DNA from: Gammaproteobacteria bacterium
GTDB taxonomy: Bacteria > Pseudomonadota > Gammaproteobacteria > Pseudomonadales > Azotimanducaceae
DNA: 64,000 nucleotides
Reading direction: 5' to 3'
NCBI GenBank assembly: GCA_026706935.1
Contig: JAPOXV010000028.1
Span: forward strand, 24,070 to 88,069
The position numbers were made by a program, and so were the translations under genes. The stretch's first letter is position 1. The number at the start of each line of letters is the position of its first letter. The notes beneath the pieces are model-generated. The model was not told the DNA's origin. It made no database searches and saw only the letters and a list, made by a program, of their open reading frames with translations. Below are positions 1 through 8,506 of this stretch, in pieces.

Positions 1-443
1 ATCTTCGCGACTGCATGTTCGTGCACGAGCATCCGTTCAGCGAATGAACTCAGACTAGCGAATTGATGGACGACGCCACCAGCTTGGCTCAAACGCGGAA
101 TATCGTCGTGCCCTCGACGAGTCTCGGACGAACCACATAACGACATATGACCCGTTAAGCAGTGTTCACAATGTCCACAAAACACCGACAAGCAGGTAAT
201 CACATGGTCACCCGGTTTGACATACGTCACGTCGCGACCTACCTCTTCGACGATGCCTGCAGATTCGTGACCTAGCACCACTGGCGTCTGCCCAGGATAC
301 GTACCGTTATAGAAATGGAGATCCGAATGGCAAACTCCCGCAGCCTTCGTTCTAACGACGACTTCGCGTGGTCCAGGATCGGCGAGCTCTACTTCCTCGA
401 TTTCCATCGGTTGGTTGACTTCGCGAAATACGGCTGCTTTCAT
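1..443 (-). CDS. Zn-dependent alcohol dehydrogenase, class III-like (3' part cut by window edge)
   Basis: The N-terminal 147 residues of a medium-chain zinc alcohol dehydrogenase are encoded here, starting at ATG 443; the rest lies beyond the left edge. The catalytic-zinc motif GVCHSDLHF (Cys38) and GHESAG (His59, Glu60) are present, followed by the structural-zinc lobe CGHCEHC...C (Cys89, 92, 95, 103). The family oxidises alcohols or S-hydroxymethylglutathione with NAD; the extended Cys lobe and MKAAVF start resemble class III or related enzymes, but the exact substrate cannot be told from a fragment. It reads in the same direction as pdxA and ribB, 76 bases further along, and could be co-transcribed with them. 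Confidence 0.9.
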   Translation of the reverse strand, partial: MKAAVFREVNQPMEIEEVELADPGPREVVVRTKAAGVCHSDLHFYNGTYPGQTPVVLGHESAGIVEEVGRDVTYVKPGDHVITCLSVFCGHCEHCLTGHMSLCGSSETRRGHDDIPRLSQAGGVVHQFASLSSFAERMLVHEHAVAK

Positions 444-519
444 CCGAAAGATCTCCTTGCGAACTTGGTCAAAAGGTAAGAAGAGTTTATGTTAATCGGG
501 TTTCGTAGCGAGTTCCTAG

Positions 520-1476
520 CTATCGGAGTTCGCCATTTGCCAATGTGACTGCAGCGTCGATTGCCGAGATCGTACTTCGTTCATTGGCTACACCTTTACC
601 AGCGATGTCGAAAGCCGTACCGTGGTCAACAGAGGTGCGAATGAACGGCAATCCAAGTGTAGCTGAAACGCTCTCGTGAAGATTGTGGACCTTGATGGCA
701 ATGTGCCCCTGATCGTGATATAGGGCTAACACAACGTCAAACTCACCGTCGATTGCACGATTGAATACCGAATCAGCTGGTAACGGTCCGGTCGCATCGA
801 TCCCTTCATTGCGCGCTACTTCAACGGCCGGTCCTAACTCTTCAATCTCCTCGCGCCCTAGTAATCCGCCTTCACCGCCATGTGGATTAAGTGCCGCTAC
901 GGCAATTCGAGGTGCTTGCAGCCCCCACGTGGTAAATGAACTGTGCGTTAGTTGGAGTTTGGCGAGGACGTTATCTTGAGTAACGAATTCGACCGCCTTA
1001 CCTAGCGATTTATGCGTCGATAAATGCACGACCCTTAATCCGGGCGTCATCAGCATAGTTGCGGCGCTCGGAATACCCGCAACTGCTGCGAGCATTTCCT
1101 GATGACCAATATGCTCCGACCCAGCTGCATGAATCGCTTCTTTATTCAATGGACACGTCATCATCGCGTCGACGGTTCCGTTGAGACATTCGTGGGCAGC
1201 GGCAATTACTGCCTCTATCGCAGCCTCGCCGTTTCCTGCCGATACGCGACCAAACGCGAAATCATCTGGTCGTGCTAGGTCGAGCTCCGTGAACTCTGGC
1301 TCGTCGCCGAGTGTCACGTTTGCGACTTCTAAGCCATCTTCGAATGCCCAACGCGGACCGAATAGCACCGGATGACATCGATCAACGATCGCAGGTAGTG
1401 CTTTGACAAGGATTTCGGGGCCGATTCCCGCTGGATCACCGAGCGTGATCCCAATGCGTGGTTTTGTCGAGGTCAC
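520..1476 (-). CDS. pdxA: 4-hydroxythreonine-4-phosphate dehydrogenase PdxA
   Basis: The 318-residue protein matches PdxA, which oxidises 4-phosphohydroxy-L-threonine with NAD during pyridoxal 5'-phosphate synthesis. Visible signatures are GDPAGIGPE (residues 13-21), CPLNKEAI (108-115), and metal-site histidines in GHQE (124-127), NPHGGEGG (about 196) and YHDQGH (about 258). Length is close to the usual 330. The GTG start overlaps the ribB stop as GTGA, so translation is probably coupled. PdxA2-type enzymes of sugar-acid catabolism share the fold; pairing with riboflavin synthesis rather than a catabolic kinase favours the vitamin role, but this is inference. Confidence 0.9.
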   Translation of the reverse strand: MTSTKPRIGITLGDPAGIGPEILVKALPAIVDRCHPVLFGPRWAFEDGLEVANVTLGDEPEFTELDLARPDDFAFGRVSAGNGEAAIEAVIAAAHECLNGTVDAMMTCPLNKEAIHAAGSEHIGHQEMLAAVAGIPSAATMLMTPGLRVVHLSTHKSLGKAVEFVTQDNVLAKLQLTHSSFTTWGLQAPRIAVAALNPHGGEGGLLGREEIEELGPAVEVARNEGIDATGPLPADSVFNRAIDGEFDVVLALYHDQGHIAIKVHNLHESVSATLGLPFIRTSVDHGTAFDIAGKGVANERSTISAIDAAVTLANGELR

Positions 1477-2573
1477 AGCACTTCACTAGCCACAACGCGA
1501 AGACCGAACCCTTCAATACCAACCAAATCCACTTCGCGACCCGCTACTATGCGAATGTCGCGGACACCAAGATCTCGGAGTATTTGCGCACCGATACCTA
1601 CTTCAAGCCACTGGTTCGCACGCTTACTAGCGCTCGTATGTTGTGTATCGAGTAAGTCTAAAGGTACGCCCGCGAACCCACTGCGTAAGTAGATGAACAC
1701 GCCTCCCTCTAGTATCTCGAGCTTGTCAAGCGCAACGTCAATGAGGCGATTCGGGTGATTCGACTGCGATCCAAAAACATCCTCGATGAGTTTTTCTCGG
1801 TGGATGCGAACTGGCACAGCATCCATCGCGTTGACGTTCCCGAATACGATCGCGAGATGCTCTGCTTGTTCGAATTTGGTGCGATATGAATAAGCCTTTG
1901 CCGGTCCAATGCGTGTTCGGACTTGAAACTCACTCACACGATAGACGAGTTTTTCTCGTCGTTGCCGCCATGCAATCAGATCTTCAATAGAAATGATCTT
2001 TAGATCGTGTTCCTTTGCGAATGCTAGGAGCTCGGGTAACCGCTTTACGGTACCCTGATCGTTAACGATTTCTGCCAACAACCCAACAGGAGGGCAACCT
2101 GCCGCTTCTGCTAGATCGATCGCTGCCTCGGTATGACCTGACCGAACCAGTACGCCGCCCTGCCGACCGATCAACGGGAAGATATGACCCGGACGTACGA
2201 AATCATCGGCTTGCGTATTGTTGTTCGCGAGTGCTTGCGCCGTATTCGCCCGCTCTTCGGCCGATATGCCAGTCGACATACCTTGCGTGTAATCAACACT
2301 AACTGTGAATGCCGTCGATAGCGGTGCGTTGTTTTTCGGTACCATGGGATCGAGCTTGAGCCGCTCCGCAATATCTTCCGTGATCGGTGTACACAAGATG
2401 CCGCTCGTGTATCGAACCATAAACGCGACGTCTTCTGGCGATGCTTTGGACGCCGCCATGATGAGGTCGCCTTCGTTTTCGCGGTCTTCGTCATCGACAA
2501 CCACGATAAGCTCACCTCGTGCAATCGCATCGATGGCGTCTTCGACGTCGTCCAGGATCCGTTCGGTATTCAA
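1473..2573 (-). CDS. ribB: 3,4-dihydroxy-2-butanone 4-phosphate synthase with degenerate GTP cyclohydrolase II-like C-terminus (RibBX type)
   Basis: Residues 1-205 are a complete RibB domain, which makes the four-carbon precursor of riboflavin from ribulose 5-phosphate; the acidic metal motif DDEDRENEGDL (27-37) and SGHTEAA near 145 are intact. Residues 210-366 have the fold signature of GTP cyclohydrolase II (VRIHREKLIEDVFGS, GIGAQILRDLGVRDIR, EGFGLRVV), but the zinc motif normally ending in CDCG reads SQSNHPN, and the YLRQEGRG catalytic segment reads YLRSGFAG. The second domain should therefore lack GTP cyclohydrolase activity, as known for RibBX proteins of proteobacteria. No FMN riboswitch fits in the 36-base upstream gap. 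Confidence 0.92.
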   Translation of the reverse strand: MNTERILDDVEDAIDAIARGELIVVVDDEDRENEGDLIMAASKASPEDVAFMVRYTSGILCTPITEDIAERLKLDPMVPKNNAPLSTAFTVSVDYTQGMSTGISAEERANTAQALANNNTQADDFVRPGHIFPLIGRQGGVLVRSGHTEAAIDLAEAAGCPPVGLLAEIVNDQGTVKRLPELLAFAKEHDLKIISIEDLIAWRQRREKLVYRVSEFQVRTRIGPAKAYSYRTKFEQAEHLAIVFGNVNAMDAVPVRIHREKLIEDVFGSQSNHPNRLIDVALDKLEILEGGVFIYLRSGFAGVPLDLLDTQHTSASKRANQWLEVGIGAQILRDLGVRDIRIVAGREVDLVGIEGFGLRVVASEVL

Positions 2574-2609
2574 AGTATTGGCTATTCGGCGAAACGTAGA
2601 ACCGAGTTA

Positions 2610-3128
2610 CTACATATTGAGCCGCATACGACCGAGAAAGTCACGTTTACCAATCGACGTGCCTTGCATACGAATCATGTCATATGTCGTCGTCGCATGG
2701 AAGTAGAAATTTGGCAACGAGAACGTGAGTAGAAAGTCCTCAGCAATAAACGGCATAGACATTGAACCCATCTTGAAAACCATTTTTTTGCCTAAGAAGC
2801 CGTTCACTTTGTCTTCCGAATAGTCATCTAAGCCTGCCAACGCATCGGCGACCAAGGACTGCAGCGCACCGTAATCCTGATCGGCCATATTCGGGGGTCC
2901 GAATTCACCAGCGTCGACGCCCTTCATCGCACCTAAGGAATGGTGAGCCACGGAGATAACCTGAAATCGGAACGGCAACATGTCATCGATCAGTTTGGTC
3001 TCGACGACGTCATTCAAGTCGATCCCATTTGCTTCACAATGTTCTCGCCCCTTATTCAGAACACCTTCAATCGAGCTGAGTATCTGGCTGTAAGTCCCAA
3101 CGGTAGCGTCGTATAGCGTAAGAGCCAT
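2610..3128 (-). CDS. DUF1993 family protein
   Basis: A 172-residue soluble protein of the DUF1993 type, a helical family related in fold to DinB-like proteins. Supporting features are the start MALTLYDATVGTYSQIL, the mid-segment DMLPFRFQVISVAHHS and the C-terminal NFYFHATTTYDMIR. Its biochemical function is unknown. It has no signal peptide. It lies upstream of ribB and pdxA in the same direction, with only 36 bases between, so it may share their transcript, although no functional link to vitamin synthesis is known. ATG start with AGGAATAAAGC upstream. Confidence 0.75.
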   Translation of the reverse strand: MALTLYDATVGTYSQILSSIEGVLNKGREHCEANGIDLNDVVETKLIDDMLPFRFQVISVAHHSLGAMKGVDAGEFGPPNMADQDYGALQSLVADALAGLDDYSEDKVNGFLGKKMVFKMGSMSMPFIAEDFLLTFSLPNFYFHATTTYDMIRMQGTSIGKRDFLGRMRLNM

Positions 3129-3434
3129 GCTTTATTCCTGTGTGTGATTCGTCCAGATAGCGGCAAGCAGAGAATTCCTGCGCCGCCTGCTTGATTGTAG
3201 CGACGTCTTACCGTCGAACGGACTTCGACCAAGCGTAAAGGACGGTATACACACGACATACGTATGACATGGATGTGCCTGAATTACTGCGCGACACTAA
3301 ACCTTAACGAAATAAACGATATGTACACAAATTAGAATGGCTCGTTTTAGTAAAAATCGTGCGCGACGCGCTAATCGCTGGAGTGATTTCCGTTTGGCGT
3401 GGCGTTTTCAGCGCATATTGGTTTGGAGAACGAT
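3129..3434. other. Intergenic region between divergent genes
   Basis: About 300 bases between the start of the DUF1993 gene and the preferred start of the arabinofuranosidase. It must hold both promoters. The part from 3290 to 3360 is AT-rich and contains TAGAAT at 3333-3338, a possible -10 element without a convincing -35. I see no gene, repeat or riboswitch here. Confidence 0.4.
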
Positions 3435-4934
3435 TTGACCAAAGCGACCGTCAACTTACATACGAAGTTCCAAATTGGTACAGTCGATGACCGTATTTTT
3501 GGTGGCTTTCTTGAACACCTCGGGCGCCATATTTACAAAGGGGTATACGAACCTGATCACCCTCTTAGTGATAACGACGGATTACGAAGTGATTTGCGCG
3601 ATGCCCTCAACGAACTCGGAGTAACGATCGCTCGCTATCCTGGCGGAAACTTCGCGTCAGGCTATCACTGGGAAAACGGTGTAGGCGATCGCAGCTCCAG
3701 ACCAACAGTACGAGAGCTCGCTTGGCAAAGTACTGAAACCAATCACTTTGGAACCAATGAGTTCGTCCACCTCTGTAAAAAGCTGAATTGGCAACCGATG
3801 TTGGCCGTAAATCTTGGTACCGGATCGCCGGAGGAAGCCCGCAACTGGGTTGAGTACTGCAACTTGGACGCAGGTACGTATTACGCCGATCAGCGCGTAC
3901 AAAACGGCGACGAGGCACCGCTTCAAGTCCCGGTATGGTGTTTAGGAAACGAAATGGACGGGCCGTGGCAACTTGGACACGTACCCGTCGACGAATACTG
4001 TAATCGCGCCCAGATGGCCGCAAAAATGATGAAAGATTGCGACCCGAGTATCGAATTGGTCGCTTGTGGATCCTCAGCACCACGCATGCCGACCTATGTC
4101 GAGTGGGACCAGCATGTGATGCGACGACTCGGTCCTGATTTGGCTGATTTCATCAGCCTACATCGCTACGTCGGCAATTCAGAAGGTGACTCTGAGGACT
4201 ACCTCGCGATTACTAAATCAGTCGAACAACAGATTGAGAGCATTGACGCAGCTGCCAGAACGGTTGCCGCACGGCAGGACACCGGTCGTCGTACATACCT
4301 GTGTTTCGACGAATGGAATGTGTGGTACCGTGCGAGAACTCGAAAAGATGTCGATGGCGCAGGTAAATTCGCGCCGCCATTACTTGATGAAACCTACAAC
4401 TTCGAGGACGCGCTCGTCGTTGCGATGTTCCTAATGAGTTTCATCCGCCATGCGGACGTCGTCAAGATCGCGAACATAGCACAACTCGTCAACGTCATTG
4501 GACCGATCAAGACGAATTCAGATGGCGTGCTAAAACAAAGCATCTATCACGCCTTTCGAATGGTGTCATCACGTAAAGGCGGTCAGGCGTTGCGTCAAGC
4601 GATTTCCTGCGACTCATATACGAGCACGTCTCACGGTGAGGTACCGTACCTCGACAGTGCTGCAATCATCAATGGCGACGAACTCAAATTCTTTGCGGTG
4701 AATCGCAATCTAACAGAAGCGATGGATTTGACGATTGCGTGTGCAGACAGGCCAAGCAGTGCGTTCAATGACGGCGAGTTGCTATCCGACACCGACTTGA
4801 ACGCCACGAATACGTGGGAGAGTCCAACGCACGTAGTCTCAAAACCGTTAAGCGACGTAAAGTTAGTGAATGGTCAGGCACACGTCGAACTACCGCCTCA
4901 GAGTTTCCTGGCACTGTCGCTGCAATTAGGTTAG
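3435..4934 (+). CDS. Alpha-L-arabinofuranosidase, GH51
   Basis: An intracellular-type GH51 arabinofuranosidase of about 499 residues. It removes terminal arabinose from arabinan or arabinoxylan oligosaccharides by a retaining mechanism. The acid/base Glu sits in GNEMDGPW (about residue 173) and the nucleophile Glu in CFDEWNVWY (about 293), positions typical of the family. The N-terminal FGGFLEHLGRHIYKGVYEP block is characteristic. An in-frame GTG exists at 3399, but the TTG at 3435 has GGAGAA four bases upstream and gives the family-typical start MTKATVNLH, so I prefer it. No signal peptide and no neighbouring sugar transporter are seen. Its stop overlaps the stop of the convergent CoA-transferase gene. 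Confidence 0.92.
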   Translation: MTKATVNLHTKFQIGTVDDRIFGGFLEHLGRHIYKGVYEPDHPLSDNDGLRSDLRDALNELGVTIARYPGGNFASGYHWENGVGDRSSRPTVRELAWQSTETNHFGTNEFVHLCKKLNWQPMLAVNLGTGSPEEARNWVEYCNLDAGTYYADQRVQNGDEAPLQVPVWCLGNEMDGPWQLGHVPVDEYCNRAQMAAKMMKDCDPSIELVACGSSAPRMPTYVEWDQHVMRRLGPDLADFISLHRYVGNSEGDSEDYLAITKSVEQQIESIDAAARTVAARQDTGRRTYLCFDEWNVWYRARTRKDVDGAGKFAPPLLDETYNFEDALVVAMFLMSFIRHADVVKIANIAQLVNVIGPIKTNSDGVLKQSIYHAFRMVSSRKGGQALRQAISCDSYTSTSHGEVPYLDSAAIINGDELKFFAVNRNLTEAMDLTIACADRPSSAFNDGELLSDTDLNATNTWESPTHVVSKPLSDVKLVNGQAHVELPPQSFLALSLQLG

Positions 4935-6130
4935 ATCGCAGAAGCTTGCTTCAGCGCTTTGACGTCGTCAGCACCTATGCCAAGTAGCTCACCATAAACA
5001 GCTTCATTGTCCTCACCTATAGCGCGCGGAAGCTGAACGGCTGGCGGGTGAAGACCTTGAAAGCGCAGCGGCGTACTTGGGATCATCAAGGGACCTAGTT
5101 CGGGATGCTCTAGTTTTTGCAGCGCACCTCGAGAAATTAGGTGTTGATCCGAAAGAACGTCCGATATTGACTGCACCGGTGCGCAAATCACCTCGTGCGC
5201 CTGACATATCTCGAATACTTCGCTCGTGTTCAACGTTCTGGACCAACTCTCCACGACGTGATCTGTCAGTTCCATGTTCTCAGAACGTGTCGCCATGTTC
5301 GCGAACCTTTCGTCGTCCGCAAGATCTTGCCTTTTCATAGCCTTTAGCAGTTTTCGCCAGTGACCTTCACGAATGCAGATGATGGCAACGTGGCCATCAC
5401 GCGTCGCATAGATGTTGTACGGTGCCACCGCCTTTGCTTGATGGTGATTTCCTACTCGCGGCGGGTCGTCGCCGAAGCGGTAATACGCACCTAGTGCCGA
5501 ACAAAGAGTTGGAATGACAGAGTCCTGCATCGAGACATCAAGAACCGCCCCTTCCCCCGTCGTTGCTCGACGAAGCAAAGCTGTTACGATCGCAGAATAA
5601 AGGTGCACCCCACCCAAAATATCGCATAGTGCTGGTCCAGATTTGAGAGGCGGCTCGTCTTCGTAACCCGTAATTGCCACAACGCCGCTCATCGCCTGCA
5701 CGGTCACGTCCATCGCACGATAGTCCGAGTGAGGACCCTGTTGTCCAAATCCCGTAGCCGCTGCGTAAATTAGTCTTGGGTTAATCGCTGTGAGATCGTC
5801 GCCACCGACGCCGTATTTCGCCATCGTACCGGGTGCGTAGTTCTCAAGCAGCACATCAGCGTGTTGGACTAGCGCTTTAAGCAATTCCTGGCCACGTTCG
5901 CTCTTCAGATTCAAAGTAATCGTCTCTTTGTTACCGTTCAGCATGATGAACGGATAACCCTCGCCAGTAGCCCGTTCAGCACCACGGAGGGTCTCGCCGA
6001 TCGGCGATTCGATCTTGATCACGCGAGCGCCCGCCATGGCAAGAAGGTATCCGCAATAGGGACCGTTGTAGATCTGTCCCATGTCGAGTACGGTGAGTCC
6101 CGTTAGGGGTTGATGCTGATCGTTTGACAT
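4931..6130 (-). CDS. CaiB/BaiF family (family III) CoA-transferase
   Basis: A family III CoA-transferase of about 399 residues, moving CoA between acyl-CoA donors and carboxylic acid acceptors. The N-terminal block LTGLTVLDMGQIYNGPYCGYL, then ENYAPGTMAKYGV with the segment around the expected catalytic Asp, and GFGQQGPHSDYRAMD are characteristic. An in-frame TTG at 6184 would add 18 residues; the ATG at 6130 gives MSNDQHQPLTG, which fits the family better, although neither start has a strong ribosome-binding site. The substrate cannot be read from sequence. A second, distant paralogue lies at 22950-24149. The gene is convergent with the arabinofuranosidase, overlapping by 4 bases. Confidence 0.9.
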   Translation of the reverse strand: MSNDQHQPLTGLTVLDMGQIYNGPYCGYLLAMAGARVIKIESPIGETLRGAERATGEGYPFIMLNGNKETITLNLKSERGQELLKALVQHADVLLENYAPGTMAKYGVGGDDLTAINPRLIYAAATGFGQQGPHSDYRAMDVTVQAMSGVVAITGYEDEPPLKSGPALCDILGGVHLYSAIVTALLRRATTGEGAVLDVSMQDSVIPTLCSALGAYYRFGDDPPRVGNHHQAKAVAPYNIYATRDGHVAIICIREGHWRKLLKAMKRQDLADDERFANMATRSENMELTDHVVESWSRTLNTSEVFEICQAHEVICAPVQSISDVLSDQHLISRGALQKLEHPELGPLMIPSTPLRFQGLHPPAVQLPRAIGEDNEAVYGELLGIGADDVKALKQASAI

Positions 6131-6349
6131 TTCTGTGTGACTCACGACAAATCTGGCAGAACCGTTGCGATCTTGGTCCTCCAAATATTCTTCGCTTTGA
6201 TGTCGTTTGAGAATTGCGCGGATTTATACCGTTAGTGCACCGGGCTTAAGCGAATGACGACATTTCAACGACTGCTGGTTCACCTAAGTAAGGCTAACCA
6301 TCCTTTTAAAATGCCCATCCGACTCAATACGTAGATACGGGCTAGCAGG

Positions 6350-7459
6350 TTGGCAAACGCACGAACTCTGACCCTCGAACAGAAGCAGGACCTTTATCGA
6401 GACGGCTACGTGATCGTCAAAAACGCGGTCTCAGAAGAGCTTGTTGAAAAAGCACTAAACCGAATGCGTACAGCAAAGAAAGGCGAGTACGTGGGTTCTT
6501 CGGAACACCTTATCAACCTTGTGAATGCTTCGGACGTTACCCCAATTCTGCACGAAGCGATGGGTTATTTCGACCCACCGGTTACTTGCCAAGTAGGCGT
6601 CCTTAAGCGCCGTGAGCCCGGTGACCACTTCAATAATCTTGGCTACCGGGATCGCGACATGCCGTACTACGGGGCCGAATCTCACATGGACGGGTTATGC
6701 ACGATTGGCGTACCGCAAAAACCCGTAGAAGGGACCGATGCAGAGATCTACAAGATGTATATCTCAAGTGGACCTAAAGGTGACATCGGTCGCAGTCCAG
6801 ACGTAATGGGTCACAACTCGGTACCACTTTTCGAAGATCCGGACATGACATTGGGCATGGGTTCATTCACCTCCTTCGTGTTCGTGTGCTTGAACGATCA
6901 AACACGCGAAGGATGTGGCCAAACCGCGCTCTTGAAAGGCGCACACCATATCACTCAAGAGTTCTTCCGCTGGCAGTATGCAACCAACGGGCACATCGGA
7001 CCAGAGGGACCAGGTTGGCCGCGCTTGAACTACGATGCGCCGAACGGTTGTGGGCACACCTACCTACCCGCGTCCGTGCGCGAAAAGTTCATCGATGATA
7101 CATCGGAGTCTACGCCAGATGGCGTCAAGTGGCCACGACCCACGCAAGCTCTTATGGAACCCGGCGACGCGTGCATTACTCTATTCAATATGCCGCATTC
7201 TGGAACGCGAAACGAACACGGTACGGAATCACGGAAGAACATCATTTTCCGAATCCGTAATAAGAGTCGCCAGCCGAAGCACACGGTGAATGGGGTGTCA
7301 GATCATCCTGACAGAGGCCAGCGCGGCGAATGGCTCGAATACGAAGAAGGCAACAATCCGTGGGAGCGATCGAAATACGCCATCTGCAATATGTGGCATG
7401 AGTGGGAAGGGATGCGTGAGGTTGTCGCGGACATGGAGGCACAACAATCCGCTGGCTGA
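6350..7459 (+). CDS. Phytanoyl-CoA dioxygenase (PhyH) family Fe(II)/2-oxoglutarate oxygenase
   Basis: A 369-residue PhyH-type dioxygenase that would hydroxylate a small molecule using Fe(II), O2 and 2-oxoglutarate. The iron motif HxD is present as SHMDG (His112, Asp114), the distal His in MPHSGTRNEH (about 283) and a 2-oxoglutarate-binding Arg in NIIFRIR (about 302), so it should be active. TTG start with AGCAGG directly upstream. It is followed 21 bases later by an SDR dehydrogenase, suggesting a hydroxylation-then-oxidation pair. It shares blocks IGPEGPGWPRL and GVSDHPDRG with the PhyH protein at 15149-16210, so the two are paralogues. Substrate unknown. Confidence 0.9.
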   Translation: MANARTLTLEQKQDLYRDGYVIVKNAVSEELVEKALNRMRTAKKGEYVGSSEHLINLVNASDVTPILHEAMGYFDPPVTCQVGVLKRREPGDHFNNLGYRDRDMPYYGAESHMDGLCTIGVPQKPVEGTDAEIYKMYISSGPKGDIGRSPDVMGHNSVPLFEDPDMTLGMGSFTSFVFVCLNDQTREGCGQTALLKGAHHITQEFFRWQYATNGHIGPEGPGWPRLNYDAPNGCGHTYLPASVREKFIDDTSESTPDGVKWPRPTQALMEPGDACITLFNMPHSGTRNEHGTESRKNIIFRIRNKSRQPKHTVNGVSDHPDRGQRGEWLEYEEGNNPWERSKYAICNMWHEWEGMREVVADMEAQQSAG

Positions 7460-7480
7460 TTAAAGCGGAGTAATTTAGAC

Positions 7481-8404
7481 GTGGCGAACGAACACGCAAC
7501 CGACAATAACGCTCATCCAGACATATCGAAACTAGCAGGTGGACTAGCAATCGTCACCGGCGGTGCGTCGGGGATCGGACATGCCATTTTGGAAGCTGCA
7601 GTCACCCACGGTCTGCATCCAGTTATAGTTGATATCGACGCTGAAGCGATTAAAGTCGCGGAAGCGAAACTTAAGCGTATAGCTGATAGCAACGAGCTAC
7701 GTGTAAGCGGTATCGAAGTCGACGTTTCAAGTGAGGAAAGCGTTTTATCTCTTCGAAACACGATCGAAGATCAGATGCCCGGTGTTCCGATTTCATTATT
7801 AGTCTGTAATGCAGGCGTTGGCGCAGGCGGCGGTGTCATCGGTGCACGGGACATTGACTGGGATTTCGTTTTGGGCGTGAACGTCAAAGGTGTTGCACAT
7901 TTCGTCAGGCACTTTGTACCAAAAATGCTTGAACAGAATGCACCTGGTTCCTTTGTCGCGACGTCATCTCAGGACGGTTTATGTGCAGCGCAAGGCGTTT
8001 ACGGTGTGACAAAACATGCGTGCGTAGCCCTATGCGAAGCGCTATATCAGGAGCTACGAGGGCGTCTCTCCGTGCATGTGCTTTGCCCGAATGTCGTAGG
8101 AACCAACATCGTGCGGTCTGGCACGCATCGACCCGAACGATTCGGTGGACCAACACCAGCGTCATCAGCGACAGAGGCGCTCGTGGAGAGATTTAAAAAT
8201 TTCGGTATGCCTCCAAGTCGTTGTGCAGAAATGGTGTTCAATGCGATTCAGTCAGGTGATTTCTACATTCTTGCGGAAGCTGAAGAGGATCCGGGTCACA
8301 TCTACAACCAAGCGAAAGTACGCATGGACGCGATACTAAATCACGGACGTCCATTCAGACCTCCTAGCGAATTCATCGCTCGGGTCTTCAGACCTAGCAC
8401 TTAA
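7481..8404 (+). CDS. SDR family NAD(P)-dependent oxidoreductase
   Basis: A classical short-chain dehydrogenase of 307 residues. The cofactor motif VTGGASGIGHA (about 25-35), CNAGVGAGGG, and the catalytic Tyr-Lys pair in YGVTKHA (about 173-177) are visible, with the active Ser in TSSQDG. GTG start with CGGAG upstream. The C-terminal AIQSGDFYILAEAE resembles the SDR at 44071-44922, so both belong to one subfamily. It follows the PhyH gene closely and probably oxidises the alcohol that the dioxygenase forms, or another neutral alcohol; this is inferred from position only. Confidence 0.92.
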   Translation: MANEHATDNNAHPDISKLAGGLAIVTGGASGIGHAILEAAVTHGLHPVIVDIDAEAIKVAEAKLKRIADSNELRVSGIEVDVSSEESVLSLRNTIEDQMPGVPISLLVCNAGVGAGGGVIGARDIDWDFVLGVNVKGVAHFVRHFVPKMLEQNAPGSFVATSSQDGLCAAQGVYGVTKHACVALCEALYQELRGRLSVHVLCPNVVGTNIVRSGTHRPERFGGPTPASSATEALVERFKNFGMPPSRCAEMVFNAIQSGDFYILAEAEEDPGHIYNQAKVRMDAILNHGRPFRPPSEFIARVFRPST

Positions 8405-8506
8405 CTAACTAAATACGGCGTCGCGTCGAAGGCGACTCACTATCAATCCGATCGCCAATACGAATCTGAAAACGGCTAAGGGTGTAGGCGCTCGTTTCGC
8501 AGATAT

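Noticed and set aside
2574..2609. FMN riboswitch before ribB
   Set aside because: The gap is only 36 bases, too short for the aptamer.
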